DNA of 64,000 nt from Rhizobium sp. NFR03 (lineage in GTDB: Bacteria > Pseudomonadota > Alphaproteobacteria > Rhizobiales > Rhizobiaceae): the NCBI RefSeq assembly GCF_900111275.1, contig NZ_FOGR01000001.1, positions 496,001-560,000 on the forward strand. Reading direction: 5' to 3'. The translations under genes were made by a program, and so were the position numbers. This document shows positions 26,592 to 36,342 of this stretch, piece by piece (the first letter of the stretch is position 1; every line of letters begins with the position of its first letter). The notes under the pieces are model-generated. The model saw only the letters and a program-made list of their open reading frames with translations. It was not told where the DNA came from and did no database searches.

Positions 26592-27350
26592 ATGATCGTC
26601 AAGACACTTTTGGCCGCCATCTGCGCAGGCCTGATGGCGGGTCTCTTCATGACCGCCGCACAGGAACTCCGCGTCGTGCCACTAATTCTCCAAGCGGAAA
26701 CCTTCGAGGGTGAACCCGCCCCGGGCGCATCGCCAGCGCACGAACATTCTTCGCTCGATTCCAGCTCGCTGTTTCCGTCGCTGACATCGGCGATCCTGCC
26801 GATAACGCCCGCCTATGCGCATGACGGCGAGACGCATGAGGGTGGCGGCATCCTGTTCGGCATGGGCCGCTTCTCCGGCACGCTGATTGCCAATCTCGTC
26901 ACGGGTGCCGGCTTCGGGCTTCTTCTGGGCGGTCTCGGCATTCTCACCGGCAGCCCGCCGAGCCTGCGGACAGGCCTCACATGGGGAGCCCTCGGCTGGC
27001 TCGCCGTCCATATGCTCCCGGCCCTCGGCCTGCCGCCGGAGCTGCCCGGTTTTCCCGCCGCGGACCTTAGCGAGCGCCAGACCTGGTGGCTCGTCACCAC
27101 CGCGCTCTCGGCGCTCGGTCTCGGCCTGATCGCGCTGCGGCCGGGCGTCGTGGCAAAGGGCGCGGGCTCCGTCCTTCTCGCCCTGCCCCACCTTTATGGC
27201 GCACCGCAACCTGCTGACATCGCCAGCCCCGTTCCTGCTGTCCTAGGAGCAGAGTTCGCCGTTGCAGCGCTGGCAACCACGCTCGCATTCTGGCTCGTCC
27301 TCGGCAGCGTCTCGGGCGCGATCAACGATCGCTTCCTCAAGACGGCGTGA
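26592..27350 (+). CDS. cbtA: cobalt transporter subunit CbtA
   Basis: The 252-residue membrane protein is the CbtA family partner of CbtB for B12-regulated cobalt uptake. It has about five hydrophobic segments, beginning MIVKTLLAAICAGLMAGLFMTAAQE. A His/Asp loop (AHDGETHEGGG) and PHLYGAPQP are possible metal-handling sites. AAAGG precedes the ATG. It should share the riboswitch-controlled transcript with cbtB. The 26380-26591 gap holds a short GCCCGG/CCGGGC hairpin at 26428-26442 but no convincing gene. Confidence 0.9.
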   Translation: MIVKTLLAAICAGLMAGLFMTAAQELRVVPLILQAETFEGEPAPGASPAHEHSSLDSSSLFPSLTSAILPITPAYAHDGETHEGGGILFGMGRFSGTLIANLVTGAGFGLLLGGLGILTGSPPSLRTGLTWGALGWLAVHMLPALGLPPELPGFPAADLSERQTWWLVTTALSALGLGLIALRPGVVAKGAGSVLLALPHLYGAPQPADIASPVPAVLGAEFAVAALATTLAFWLVLGSVSGAINDRFLKTA

Positions 27351-27355
27351 CAACG

Positions 27356-27384
27356 ATGCGGCCCGCTGAAACGGCGGGCCGCAT
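27356..27384. terminator. bidirectional terminator after cbtA
   Basis: An 11-bp stem (ATGCGGCCCGC / GCGGGCCGCAT) with a 7-nt loop, then TT. It lies between convergent cbtA and the glycoamylase-domain gene. Confidence 0.75.
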
Positions 27385-27396
27385 TGCACCAACAAA

Positions 27397-28686
27397 TTAC
27401 AGCCATCCACCCGTAAAGCCGGCACGTTTCAGCCCGCGCCGGATCGGTGTCGATTGCCGCAGCAGGTTCCAGAAAAAACCTGTCCGGTGGTTTTCGATCA
27501 TCATCAGCAGAATGCCCTGATCGAGCCCGATCCGCCGTGTGTTCATCCAGCCCTCCGCCGTGCGGGCGGGAACGCTGGGATTGAAGCTTCCGATAAAACC
27601 GTCCTCCTCGACAACGCCCGGATAGGTCTCCAGAATATGCCGTGTTGCGGAAAGCGCCGCTTTTTCAGCGAAAGGCAGGCAGGAAAGCGGTGCCCAGGGC
27701 GCAAGAGTGCCATCATCCGGCCCGAACGGCGCGCCGCGCGCCGCATAGCCTGAAAACTGCTGCTGACGGCCATCCCGCAGACGCCGCGAACGCTCAGGCC
27801 CGTCACAAGCGGTCAGCCCCCAGCAATCCATGCCATAGCCGACAAAGGACTCCGGGTTCCGCTCCGTATAATCACGCTGCACGTCGATCGCCAAGCGCGT
27901 GTTCTCGAAATAATCGCTGTCATGCTCCTCCATCGCCGCATCGCGGATGCCCCGAAAGTCGATCCAGGCATGGGAAAACAAATGGATGAACAGAGGCCCT
28001 GCATAGAGGAACGGCTTGCCAAGAGCTTCCTTCCAGTCGCACTGATTGCCGAACGCAAGATAGCTGCTGGCCGGAATCGGGTAGGACGGCGAGGACAGCG
28101 CCAGCGTGTACAGAATGACCGCTTCGCTGTATCCGTGCCAGCGATAGGGTAGGAAACCGCTGCGCGGCTTCCAGCCGAGCGCCAGCGTATCCTGTTCATC
28201 CAGCGCCCAGGCCCAGTTGGCCCGGGCGTAGATCATATCGGCAATATCCCGTATTTCCTTCTCCGCCGGCGTATGTTCCGAAAAGTAGGCACCGACCGTT
28301 ATGGCGCCGGCGATCAGCAGGGCGCTGTCGATCAGCGAAATCTCGCTCCGCCAAGCCCGCCGACCGGTCTTCATATCCAGAAAATGGTAGTAGAGGCCCT
28401 TGTAGCCGGTGGCCAGCGTATCGCGGCTCTGCTCGCTGTCGCGCAGGAACCGCAACGTCCTCAGCGCACGCTCGGCAGCATCCTCGCGGGAGATCCAGTC
28501 GCGCTCGACGCCGACCGGCAGCGCCGACAGGCCGAAGCCGGTGGCAGCGATGCTGGCCGGAGAACCTTCCTGCGAACTGTCGGCAACGAGACCCGTTTCC
28601 GCATGCGTATACCGCATGAAATACCGGAACGCGCCCAGCTGGAATCTATCGATCAGCCCAACGTCGGTCGTATCCTTGAAAAGCAT
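27397..28686 (-). CDS. glycoamylase-domain protein (PF10091 type)
   Basis: The 429-residue protein resembles the glycoamylase-like domain also found as the central region of cyclic beta-1,2-glucan synthases, an (alpha/alpha)6 barrel. Typical stretches are FQLGAFRYFMRYTHAETGLVADSS, ATGFGLSALPVGVERDW, EISLIDSALLIAGAI, GWKPRSGFLPYRWHGYSEAVILY and GWMNTRRIGLDQGILLMMIENHRTGFFW. It has no signal peptide and no glycosyltransferase or phosphorylase domain. It probably acts on a beta-linked glucan, but the substrate is unknown. GAGGAG precedes the ATG. It is monocistronic. Confidence 0.85.
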   Translation of the reverse strand: MLFKDTTDVGLIDRFQLGAFRYFMRYTHAETGLVADSSQEGSPASIAATGFGLSALPVGVERDWISREDAAERALRTLRFLRDSEQSRDTLATGYKGLYYHFLDMKTGRRAWRSEISLIDSALLIAGAITVGAYFSEHTPAEKEIRDIADMIYARANWAWALDEQDTLALGWKPRSGFLPYRWHGYSEAVILYTLALSSPSYPIPASSYLAFGNQCDWKEALGKPFLYAGPLFIHLFSHAWIDFRGIRDAAMEEHDSDYFENTRLAIDVQRDYTERNPESFVGYGMDCWGLTACDGPERSRRLRDGRQQQFSGYAARGAPFGPDDGTLAPWAPLSCLPFAEKAALSATRHILETYPGVVEEDGFIGSFNPSVPARTAEGWMNTRRIGLDQGILLMMIENHRTGFFWNLLRQSTPIRRGLKRAGFTGGWL

Positions 28687-28849
28687 TGCAACTCCTCATG
28701 AGCGGGCACACGGCGCGTGCCTCGTCTCTTTATCCGTGCGAAAATTCTTTGCTCACCGAGTGTTGAAGCCAGGCCGCCGCTTACCGGTCGCCGCCATCAC
28801 CCGTTGTGTTAATGTTCGCCTCTACGGTTCAAAGTAGGGATTGGATGAC

Positions 28850-29668
28850 ATGATCTTAGCGGGAATTGCATTGCTGATGGGTCTGTCCGGCCAGGGGCTT
28901 CCACCAGCCCCCCTCGCAACCGACGTGACACACATAACGCGCATCGCCGCACCGGGGCATCGAGACGTGGATGTCGAACTGGTTCTTGCCGTCGATATGT
29001 CGGGGTCGATGGACCTGGAGGAGGCTCGCATCCAGCGCGCCGGTTATCTCGAAGCTTTGCGCCACAAGGAATTCATCAGTGCCGTTCGCGGCGGGCTGAT
29101 CGGCGAAATCGCCATCAGCTATTTCGAGTGGGCCGGCAGCGTCAACGAAAGCTCACGCGTGGACTGGCACGTCATTGCGAATGCCGCGGACGCTGCAGCC
29201 TTCGCAGACGAGATCGCCGCACGTCCCGTGACCACGCGCCGCGGCACCTCGATTTCCAATGCGCTGAGCTATGCAGCGGGAATGATCGACACCAACGCCT
29301 TCAACGGCCAGCGCCGGGTCATCGATGTCTCCGGCGACGGACCGAACAATCTCGGCCCGCCGGTCCTCCCCGCCCGCGACACGGCGGTGCGCAGCGGTAT
29401 CATCGTCAATGGCCTCGCCATCATCATCCGCCCGACCGGCGTCGGGGTCCGGCTCGACCGCTATTACGGCGACTGCGTCATCGGCGGTCCCGGCGCTTTC
29501 GTTCTACCAATCCACAGCCCTGAAGACTTCGGCGTCGCCATCCGGCAAAAGCTCGTCATGGAGGTCAGCGACCGCCAGCCGACCCTTCGTCCCGTTCCCG
29601 TTGCCAATCCCGCTCCCGTGGATTGCCTGATCGGTGAAAAGCTGCGGCCCGGATTCTTCGACAAGTAG
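28850..29668 (+). CDS. DUF1194 domain protein, VWA-like
   Basis: The protein of about 272 residues starts with a hydrophobic export signal (LAGIALLMGLSGQGLP) and has a von Willebrand factor A-like fold with the metal-site motif DMSGSM near residue 50. SISNALSYAAGMI, VIDVSGDGPNN and GLAIIIRP are typical of DUF1194. It is likely periplasmic or secreted and adhesion- or complex-forming, but no partner is evident. It is divergent from the glycoamylase gene. Confidence 0.85.
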   Translation: MILAGIALLMGLSGQGLPPAPLATDVTHITRIAAPGHRDVDVELVLAVDMSGSMDLEEARIQRAGYLEALRHKEFISAVRGGLIGEIAISYFEWAGSVNESSRVDWHVIANAADAAAFADEIAARPVTTRRGTSISNALSYAAGMIDTNAFNGQRRVIDVSGDGPNNLGPPVLPARDTAVRSGIIVNGLAIIIRPTGVGVRLDRYYGDCVIGGPGAFVLPIHSPEDFGVAIRQKLVMEVSDRQPTLRPVPVANPAPVDCLIGEKLRPGFFDK

Positions 29669-29674
29669 CACGCG

Positions 29675-30976
29675 TCAACGCACCCGCTTCAAGCCTGCGC
29701 CAGGCGCTGCGTCTTCGGCATTCAGGGCGTCGGCTATCCGCGCGGCTGCGAGACGTCCGGCCACGATCGCCCCCTCGATATAGGTCGGGAAGGACGGAGA
29801 GAGTTCGGAACTTGCGAATGCGACACGGTCGACGCCCCGCCGCAGGAGCGCTTCTGCATCATAGGCCTCGGGATCGACAATGACATCGCTGTAGCCCCCT
29901 CCGCTCCAGCGATCGTCCGTCCAGTCGTGCAGAATAACGTCGACCGGCTCCGGCGCATCGGCACCCAGCAACGCGCCCATGCGCTCCAGCACCGTCCGCT
30001 CGATGAACGCCGCGCCCCGTGCCCGCCATTCGAGGGCAAGCGGCCCGCCGACGAAGACGACGAAAGCAGCATGCGCGTCACCCTGGCTGACGTCGAAGGC
30101 GTAGAGCCCGCTCACATCCTCCCATGAGACGCCGGACGACACCTCGGGCGACCAGAAGCGCTCGTCGTAGCGCAGCAGGATCTTGATCACGGCCCCGCTC
30201 CTCCAGCAGCCGAGCGCCCGGTCGAGCGTCTCCGGCAGAGGAGGCTGCTGGACGATCTCGCGTGCCCGAACCGGCGGCACGGCCACCAGCACATGCCGCG
30301 CCGTCATCTGCCGCTGCCCCGAGTGAACGACGACATGATGCTCATTCCGGCGGATGAGCGAGACAGGTGAGGACAAAAGAACATGCGGCCGCAGCCGTAC
30401 AGCCATGGCGTCTGCAAGCGAGGCGGCGCTGTCCTTCAGGAAATATTGCAACTCGGATACGTCAGCCGTATTCCGCCGGTCGCTATCGACGAGATACCAG
30501 AAGGGGATAACATCCGCCGGAAGACACCAGAGCCCGTGAACCATGCTCAGAAATTCCCGCTTTGCCTCCTCCGTCGCATCTTGGCCGTTAAGCCAATCGG
30601 CAATGGAAAGACCTGCCAGTGCGGGATCACCGGGATCAGCTGCCTCCATCCTCTCGTACAGTGGATTGCTCCGGTGGGACGCGCGCCGCACCGGTGTGGC
30701 GGACACCGATTTCGCAGCGCCCTTCCAGCGGCTTTCGATCATCTCCAGTCGAGCATCCTTTACGAGCGCCATCACCTCCGGCATATCCTCGCAGAAGAAC
30801 TGCCCCCCGGCATCTCGCCGCGTGCCGTCCGAGGTCTCGAAGGAACGTACGCGCCCACCAACCTCGGACCGGGCTTCCAGCACGATCACGGAAAGCCCAT
30901 GATCGATCAGCGCCCCCGCAGCCGCCAGCCCCGTGAAGCCGGCCCCGACCACGATCACATCCGCATCCCGTTCCAT
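29675..30976 (-). CDS. flavin-dependent amine oxidase (MAO-like)
   Basis: The 433-residue flavoprotein has an N-terminal FAD motif, VIVVGAGFTGLAAAGALIDHG, and EARSEVGGRVRSF, and a C-terminal FAD site, PSFPTYIEGAIVAGRLAAARIADAL. These define the flavin monoamine oxidase superfamily. It lacks a Tat or Sec signal. It is the last gene of a leftward operon with a racemase and an ABC importer, so its substrate is probably the imported amine or amino acid. The gap to the racemase gene is about 137 nt. Confidence 0.82.
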   Translation of the reverse strand: MERDADVIVVGAGFTGLAAAGALIDHGLSVIVLEARSEVGGRVRSFETSDGTRRDAGGQFFCEDMPEVMALVKDARLEMIESRWKGAAKSVSATPVRRASHRSNPLYERMEAADPGDPALAGLSIADWLNGQDATEEAKREFLSMVHGLWCLPADVIPFWYLVDSDRRNTADVSELQYFLKDSAASLADAMAVRLRPHVLLSSPVSLIRRNEHHVVVHSGQRQMTARHVLVAVPPVRAREIVQQPPLPETLDRALGCWRSGAVIKILLRYDERFWSPEVSSGVSWEDVSGLYAFDVSQGDAHAAFVVFVGGPLALEWRARGAAFIERTVLERMGALLGADAPEPVDVILHDWTDDRWSGGGYSDVIVDPEAYDAEALLRRGVDRVAFASSELSPSFPTYIEGAIVAGRLAAARIADALNAEDAAPGAGLKRVR

Positions 30977-31113
30977 GCCATCTCTCTTCTACGCGTGATG
31001 GCCACAGGTCTTCATCCCCGGCCTTCGATAAAGGAGAATATAGAAAGAACGGCGCGAAAGGATATGAGGCCGGTGGCCGACAGGATGCGGCGTGACGAAC
31101 CTGTCAGAAGGCC

Positions 31114-31854
31114 TTACTCGGATTGAGACGGTGCAAATCCGCTGAGCATCCCGGAATAGGGCTTGGCCAAGGGTGCGGCGTAGGAGCCGCGCTTGCTGGT
31201 GGTCAGCCGCTGGGCGATCAGCGCTTCGGCCTGTTTCACAGCGGCCGAAACGCCATCGATAACCGGCACGCGGTAGATCGACTGCAATTCATAAGCAAGA
31301 TCCGCCATGCCCGCACATCCAAGAACGATGGCTTCCGCACCATCCTCGGCAAGCGCCCGCTCGATCTGGTGACGAAGCTTGTCGAGTGCGCCGGAGCCCT
31401 CCTTCTCAAGATCGAGCACCGGAATGTCCGCCGCGCGAACCTTCGCCCGTCCGCCGAAACCGTAGTGCCGCGTCAGGTTCTCGAGGAGCACCCGGGAGCG
31501 CTCCAGCGTCGTGACAACGGTGAATCGTTGCGCCAGGAAGCCCGCCGTCACCAGGGCGCTTTCGCAGAGCCCAAGCACAGGAATAGAGGCAAGAGACCGC
31601 GCGGCGTCGAGCCCGGTATCGTCGAAACAGGCGATGACGGCCGCCTGAGCGCCTGCCGCCTCACCCTCTCGTATCGCATTCAGCAGGCCCGGCAGAGCCA
31701 GCGCGCCGTCATAATGCCCCTCGATCGAAGCTGGTCCCATGGCGGCCGTGGCGGCAACAATCTCCGTGCCATCGGCTGCGACGAGACGGGCTGCCTCCGC
31801 TGCCTTTTCGGTCATGGAAACTGTGGTGTTGGGATTAACGACAAGAATGCGCAT
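31114..31854 (-). CDS. Asp/Glu/hydantoin racemase family protein
   Basis: The 246-residue protein shows MRILVVNPNTTVSMT and the two catalytic cysteines in VIACFDDTG (Cys76) and VLGCAGM (Cys180), as in hydantoin, allantoin and Asp/Glu racemases. It would racemise, or isomerise, an amino acid or hydantoin brought in by the importer encoded upstream. It starts 7 nt after the permease stop, so it is co-transcribed. The exact substrate is unclear. Confidence 0.88.
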   Translation of the reverse strand: MRILVVNPNTTVSMTEKAAEAARLVAADGTEIVAATAAMGPASIEGHYDGALALPGLLNAIREGEAAGAQAAVIACFDDTGLDAARSLASIPVLGLCESALVTAGFLAQRFTVVTTLERSRVLLENLTRHYGFGGRAKVRAADIPVLDLEKEGSGALDKLRHQIERALAEDGAEAIVLGCAGMADLAYELQSIYRVPVIDGVSAAVKQAEALIAQRLTTSKRGSYAAPLAKPYSGMLSGFAPSQSE

Positions 31855-31861
31855 TCGGAGA

Positions 31862-32683
31862 TCAGACCAGCTTGGCCTGCTTGCGACCGAGCATCAGGAT
31901 GATGCCGAGCGCCAGCAGAATAACGGTGAAGGAAAAGACGGTGGTGACGGTGCCGAGCGCATAGAGCACCGGGGTGGTGACGTTCGTGGTCATGCCATAG
32001 ATTTCCAGCGGCAACGTATTGTAGGTGCCGGAGGTCATCAACGTGCGGGCGAACTCGTCATAGGAGAGCGTAAAGCCGAAGAGACCGACGCCGATAAGGC
32101 TTGGCGCGATCATCGGAAGCACCACATGCCGGAAGGTCTGCCAGGAGCTTGCGCCCAGGTCGCGCGCCGCTTCTTCGTAGGCGGGCGAAAACCGGTTGAA
32201 GACGGCAAACATGATGAGCACGCCGAAGGGCAGCGTCCAGGTGAGATGCGCGCCGAAGGCCGAGGAATACCAGGCGGGCTTGAGCCCGAACTGCTGGAAG
32301 ACGACGCCGATACCGAGCGAAATGATGATGGATGGCACGACAAGGCTGGCGACCGTCAGGTAGAACAGCGTGGTCGAGCCGCGAAACTTCCGACGGAAGG
32401 CAAGGCCTGCCAGCAGCGAAACCAGCACGTTGACGACCATGACCATGATGCCGAGCGAGAAGGACCGCCGGAACGATGCGCCGAAGTTGCCGACCGCCTG
32501 CTGCTCGAAAAGATTGTAGAACCAGCGCAGTGACACGCCGTTCATCGGGAAGGTCAAACCGCCGTTCGGCCCCTGGAAGGACAGGATGAGGACCGCCGAC
32601 AGCGGACCGTAGAGGAAGAGCACGAACAGCGCAAAGAATGCGGCGAGGACGTAGAATTCGAAGGTGCGTTTCTCGTGGCTCAT
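31862..32683 (-). CDS. ABC transporter permease (PotC type)
   Basis: The 273-residue inner membrane protein has six spans and the EAA loop YEEAARDLGASSWQTFRHVVLPMIAPSL. It starts one nucleotide after the stop of the preceding permease. Its PotC/YdcV-type architecture suits a polyamine- or opine-type importer. Confidence 0.88.
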   Translation of the reverse strand: MSHEKRTFEFYVLAAFFALFVLFLYGPLSAVLILSFQGPNGGLTFPMNGVSLRWFYNLFEQQAVGNFGASFRRSFSLGIMVMVVNVLVSLLAGLAFRRKFRGSTTLFYLTVASLVVPSIIISLGIGVVFQQFGLKPAWYSSAFGAHLTWTLPFGVLIMFAVFNRFSPAYEEAARDLGASSWQTFRHVVLPMIAPSLIGVGLFGFTLSYDEFARTLMTSGTYNTLPLEIYGMTTNVTTPVLYALGTVTTVFSFTVILLALGIILMLGRKQAKLV

Positions 32684-32684
32684 C

Positions 32685-33605
32685 TTACAGCTCCTTGCGA
32701 ATATCGACGACGCGCAGGATCGCGGCCACCATCAGAAGCACGACGATGAGAAGCACGACGGCGTTGGCAGCAGCGGCGGGATATTGCAGCAGCGACATCT
32801 GGTTGCGCATCATTAGAGCCACCGATGCGCTCTGCCCGCCGGACATGACCTGCACGGTCGAAAAATCCGCCATGACGAGCGTGACGACAAAGATCGAGCC
32901 GATGGCGATGCCGGGCTTGGCGAGCGGAATGATGACGTTCCAGAGGATCTGCCAGCCGGTGGCACCCGCATCGCGGGCCGCCTCGATCAGCGATTTATCG
33001 ATGCGCATCAGCGTGTTGAAGATCGGCGTTACCATGAAGAGCGTGTTCAGATGCACCATGGCGAGAATGACGGCAAACTCGGAGTAGAGCAGCCATTCGA
33101 TGGGTGCCGGAATGATCCCCATTTCGATCAGCGTCGAATTCACGAGCCCGTTGCGCCCGAGAACCGGGATCCAGGAGATCATGCGGATGATGTTGGACGT
33201 GAGAAATGGCACGGTGCAGACGAGGAACAGCACCATTTGCATCGTCGTCGTGCGGATGTGGAAGGCGAGGAAATAGGCGACCCAGAATCCGATGAAGGTC
33301 GTCAGAGCCCAGACGACGACCGTATATTTCAGCGTGTTCAGATAGGTTTTCCAGGTGACCCAGGACCCCAGCGTTTCCTCGTAGTTCAGAGTGAGGAAGT
33401 CCGGATAGAGCCCCGCGAAGTCGTAATCCCAGAAACTGACGATCAGGATCATCAGGATCGGCAGCAGGAAGAAAAAGCCGAGAATCGCGATCAGCGGTGC
33501 CGATTGCAGGTAGGAGATCGCCCGCGGCGGCAGGCGAAACGCCTTGGCGTTGCGCACGCGCCCACCTGTCGCCGGTGTCGGCTTGCTTTCAGCAATGGTC
33601 GCCAT
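32685..33605 (-). CDS. ABC transporter permease (PotB type)
   Basis: The 306-residue inner membrane protein has six spans after a basic N-terminus and the EAA loop LIEAARDAGATGWQILWNVIIPLAKPG. It pairs with the next permease. It is separated from the binding-protein gene by a 137-nt gap that carries a palindromic repeat. Confidence 0.88.
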   Translation of the reverse strand: MATIAESKPTPATGGRVRNAKAFRLPPRAISYLQSAPLIAILGFFFLLPILMILIVSFWDYDFAGLYPDFLTLNYEETLGSWVTWKTYLNTLKYTVVVWALTTFIGFWVAYFLAFHIRTTTMQMVLFLVCTVPFLTSNIIRMISWIPVLGRNGLVNSTLIEMGIIPAPIEWLLYSEFAVILAMVHLNTLFMVTPIFNTLMRIDKSLIEAARDAGATGWQILWNVIIPLAKPGIAIGSIFVVTLVMADFSTVQVMSGGQSASVALMMRNQMSLLQYPAAAANAVVLLIVVLLMVAAILRVVDIRKEL

Positions 33606-33678
33606 GATCGCTCGGTCTCCGTTACGTTTTCAGACTCGGCGCAGAGTGAGAAGGCTGTCCCTCATCAGCCTGCCGGCA

Positions 33679-33704
33679 CCTTCTCCCCGCGAGCGGGGAG
33701 AAGG
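33679..33704. repeat. rhizobial intergenic palindrome (CCTTCTCCCCGC type)
   Basis: Perfect 12-bp arms, CCTTCTCCCCGC / GCGGGGAGAAGG, flank a GA dinucleotide. They are embedded in the longer pattern CCCTCATC...CCTGCCGGCA...GGTGAGGG. This type of element is repeated in many Rhizobiales genomes between genes. It lies inside the operon between binding protein and permease. Confidence 0.7.
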
Positions 33705-33742
33705 TTCGGGTGAGGGCCGCCGCATGTGCGACCCGAACCGCA

Positions 33743-35038
33743 TCAAGCAGCGATGAACTCGTTCCAGCGGCGGACCATGTAGCGATCCTCGTCCATGACG
33801 GAGTTCCAGCAGGCAACCTTGCCCATGCGCTCCACGAAGGAGCCGCCATCGCGAACCGCACCGGCCTTTTCCATGACCTTGCCTTCCGGGGACATGATGT
33901 CCCCCTGGGCGGCCTTGCCCTCGATCCAGTAGCCCCACTCGTCTTCGGTCATGAACTTCTTTGCCGTGTCCATGGCGGCGGAGTAGTAGCCCTGACGGTT
34001 GAGATAGCCACCGACCCAGCCGGAGGTGTACCAGTTGATATATTCGTAGGCCGCGTCCAGCTGCGCGCCCTGGAGATGCGCGGCAAGGCCGAGACCGCCG
34101 CCCCACGAGCGATAGCCCTCCTTGAGCGGCTGGTATTTGCAGGCGATGCCCTTGGAGCGAACGGCGGCAACGGCCGGCGACCACATGGACTGGATGACGA
34201 CTTCGCCGGAGGCCATGAGGTTGACCGACTCGTCGAAGGACTTCCAGAAAGCGCGGAACTGGCCGTCCTGCTTCGCCTTGATCAGGAAGTCGATCGTCGC
34301 ATCGATTTCCGCCTTGGTCATGTTGCCCTTGTCGGCATATTTGATGTTGCCGAGCGCTTCCATGATCATCGCGGCATCCATGATGCCGATCGAGGGAATG
34401 TTGAGGATCGAGGTCTTGCCCTTGAAAGCCGGGTCCATGATATCGGCCCAGGAGGTGATGTCGCGGCCGACGAGGTCCGGACGAATGCCCAGCGTGTCGG
34501 CATTGTAGATAGTCGGAACCATCGTGAAGAGGCCGGTTTCGGACTTGGCGAACGTCTTGTCGCCTGCCTTCTCCACAAAGCCGACCGTATGCGGCGCCGT
34601 GCCCTGCGCGATCACGCTGTCCGGCGTCAGCTTGCCCGTCTTGAACAGGGGCACGATCTGATCGTAATATTTCAGCTTGGAGATTTCCATCGGCTGGATG
34701 ACGCCTGCCGGGAACACCTTCTTCAGGATCCAGTATTCGATGTCGGCGATGTCGTAGCTGTCGGGCTGCGTGACGGCGCGCTGGGCGGCGGCATCCGAGT
34801 CGGTCGCCGTCATCTCAAGCGTGATGCCGAGGTCGGCCTTGCACTTCTCGGCGATGGCATTGATGTTGGAAACGCCGGTGCCGAACTGGCGCAGCGTGAT
34901 GGGGTTCTGCGCCCAGACGGTCGGGAAACCCGTGATCGCCCCGGAGCCGGCAATGGCGCCGACGGCCGCAGCCCCTGTCTTCATCAGAGCGCGACGGCTG
35001 ATGCCGGTCGCCTTCTTCGTGTCCTTGATCTCGGTCAT
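33743..35038 (-). CDS. ABC transporter substrate-binding protein, probably Tat-exported
   Basis: The 431-residue protein has a twin-arginine-like signal (SRRALMKTGAAAVGAIAGSG) and a class II binding-protein fold of the PotD/opine type. Typical parts are DIADIEYWILKKVFPAGVIQPM, ITSWADIMDPAFKGKTSIL, and YEYINWYTSGWVGGYLNRQGYYSA. AGGGA precedes the ATG at 35038. It is 47 nt from the ATPase gene. The ligand is probably a cationic amine or related compound; this is inferred from the family and the amine oxidase in the operon. Confidence 0.87.
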   Translation of the reverse strand: MTEIKDTKKATGISRRALMKTGAAAVGAIAGSGAITGFPTVWAQNPITLRQFGTGVSNINAIAEKCKADLGITLEMTATDSDAAAQRAVTQPDSYDIADIEYWILKKVFPAGVIQPMEISKLKYYDQIVPLFKTGKLTPDSVIAQGTAPHTVGFVEKAGDKTFAKSETGLFTMVPTIYNADTLGIRPDLVGRDITSWADIMDPAFKGKTSILNIPSIGIMDAAMIMEALGNIKYADKGNMTKAEIDATIDFLIKAKQDGQFRAFWKSFDESVNLMASGEVVIQSMWSPAVAAVRSKGIACKYQPLKEGYRSWGGGLGLAAHLQGAQLDAAYEYINWYTSGWVGGYLNRQGYYSAAMDTAKKFMTEDEWGYWIEGKAAQGDIMSPEGKVMEKAGAVRDGGSFVERMGKVACWNSVMDEDRYMVRRWNEFIAA

Positions 35039-35085
35039 AGTCTGTTCCCTTTTATTCTGGTTGGACAGGTGTTTGTTCTGGCAGC

Positions 35086-36174
35086 TCAAGCCGCCACGGC
35101 GCCCAGGAGGACAGCATCCTCAAGGCCCCAACTCAGTGAAACCGCATCGCCCACAGCGACGGGTTTGTCGAAATAATCCGCATCCGAAGCGATGACGGTG
35201 AAATCCTCCGAGCCGGCGCCCATGACGGTGATCTTCACCGAGGCGCCGCGATATTCCACGTTGGAAACCACGCCGTTGAAGCCGAGCGTCTTCTCGCCGG
35301 ATTCGCGCAACCGGACGCGATCGGTGCGGATACCGATGTCGATCGGCGACCCCTCTTCCCGGCCTTCTCCGGCAACGGTAAAGGTTTGCCCCTCCGGCAC
35401 CTGCAGGGTCAGAACGCCGTCGGCGCTGGAGATAACGCGACCGGTCAGCACGTTGTGGTCACCCATGAAGCGCGCGACAAAGGCCGTTGCCGGCCGCTCG
35501 AAAACCTCGCGCGGGCTTGCAGCCTGCTCGATACGCCCGTCGCTCATGATGACGATAATATCGGCAAGCGCCATCGCCTCTTCCTGGCTATGGGTCACGT
35601 GGACGAAGGTTATGCCGAGATTCTTCTGAAGCTTTTTCAACTCCGCGCGCATGCGGATTTTCAGGAAGGGGTCGAGCGCGGACAGCGGCTCGTCGAGCAG
35701 GAGCGCCTCGGGATCGGTGATGAGCGCCCGGGCCAGCGCCACGCGCTGCTGCTGCCCACCGGAAAGCTGGGCCGGGCGCCGGTTGGCGTAGGGCTCCATC
35801 TGCATCAGCTTCAGCATCTCGAGCGCCTTTGCACGGCGCTCTTCCTTCTCCACGCCCTTCATCTTCAGGCTGAAGGCCACGTTGTCGATGAGATCCAGAT
35901 GCGGAAACAACGCATAGGACTGGAACATCATCGCCGTGCCGCGCTTGGCAGGCGGCAGGTCGGTCACGACTGTGTTTCCGAGCCGGATATCGCCGGAGGA
36001 GATCGTCTCGTGCCCGGCGATCATCCGCAGCGTCGAGGTCTTGCCGCATCCGGACGGCCCAAGAAAGCAGCAATAACTGCCGGAAGGGATCTTGAGGCTG
36101 ATGGAATGGACGGCCGTGGTGCTTCCGTAAATCTTGGAAACGGATACGATGTCGATCTCTGCCGCTTTTGTCAT
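35086..36174 (-). CDS. ABC transporter ATP-binding protein (PotA type)
   Basis: The 362-residue ATPase has Walker [18 protein letters not shown], Walker [13 protein letters not shown], the switch His in VTHSQEEA, and a C-terminal TOBE region with DRVRLRESG. The ATG at 36174 is preferred, with AGGGG upstream. It is the first gene of the leftward operon and divergent from the GntR regulator gene. Confidence 0.9.
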   Translation of the reverse strand: MTKAAEIDIVSVSKIYGSTTAVHSISLKIPSGSYCCFLGPSGCGKTSTLRMIAGHETISSGDIRLGNTVVTDLPPAKRGTAMMFQSYALFPHLDLIDNVAFSLKMKGVEKEERRAKALEMLKLMQMEPYANRRPAQLSGGQQQRVALARALITDPEALLLDEPLSALDPFLKIRMRAELKKLQKNLGITFVHVTHSQEEAMALADIIVIMSDGRIEQAASPREVFERPATAFVARFMGDHNVLTGRVISSADGVLTLQVPEGQTFTVAGEGREEGSPIDIGIRTDRVRLRESGEKTLGFNGVVSNVEYRGASVKITVMGAGSEDFTVIASDADYFDKPVAVGDAVSLSWGLEDAVLLGAVAA

Positions 36175-36342
36175 GATGGGTTCCCCTGTCGTGAACAAGA
36201 GAATGCATCAACCGTGCCAGTTCGTCAGGCAGCCATCATCGCTTTGTTTCTATTAGGAAACGTGTTGATCAATCCGGTACGATGCCTGGTACACACGAGA
36301 AATTGCCTATTTTCTGACCTATTGTGCAAAATTATCCGCCAG

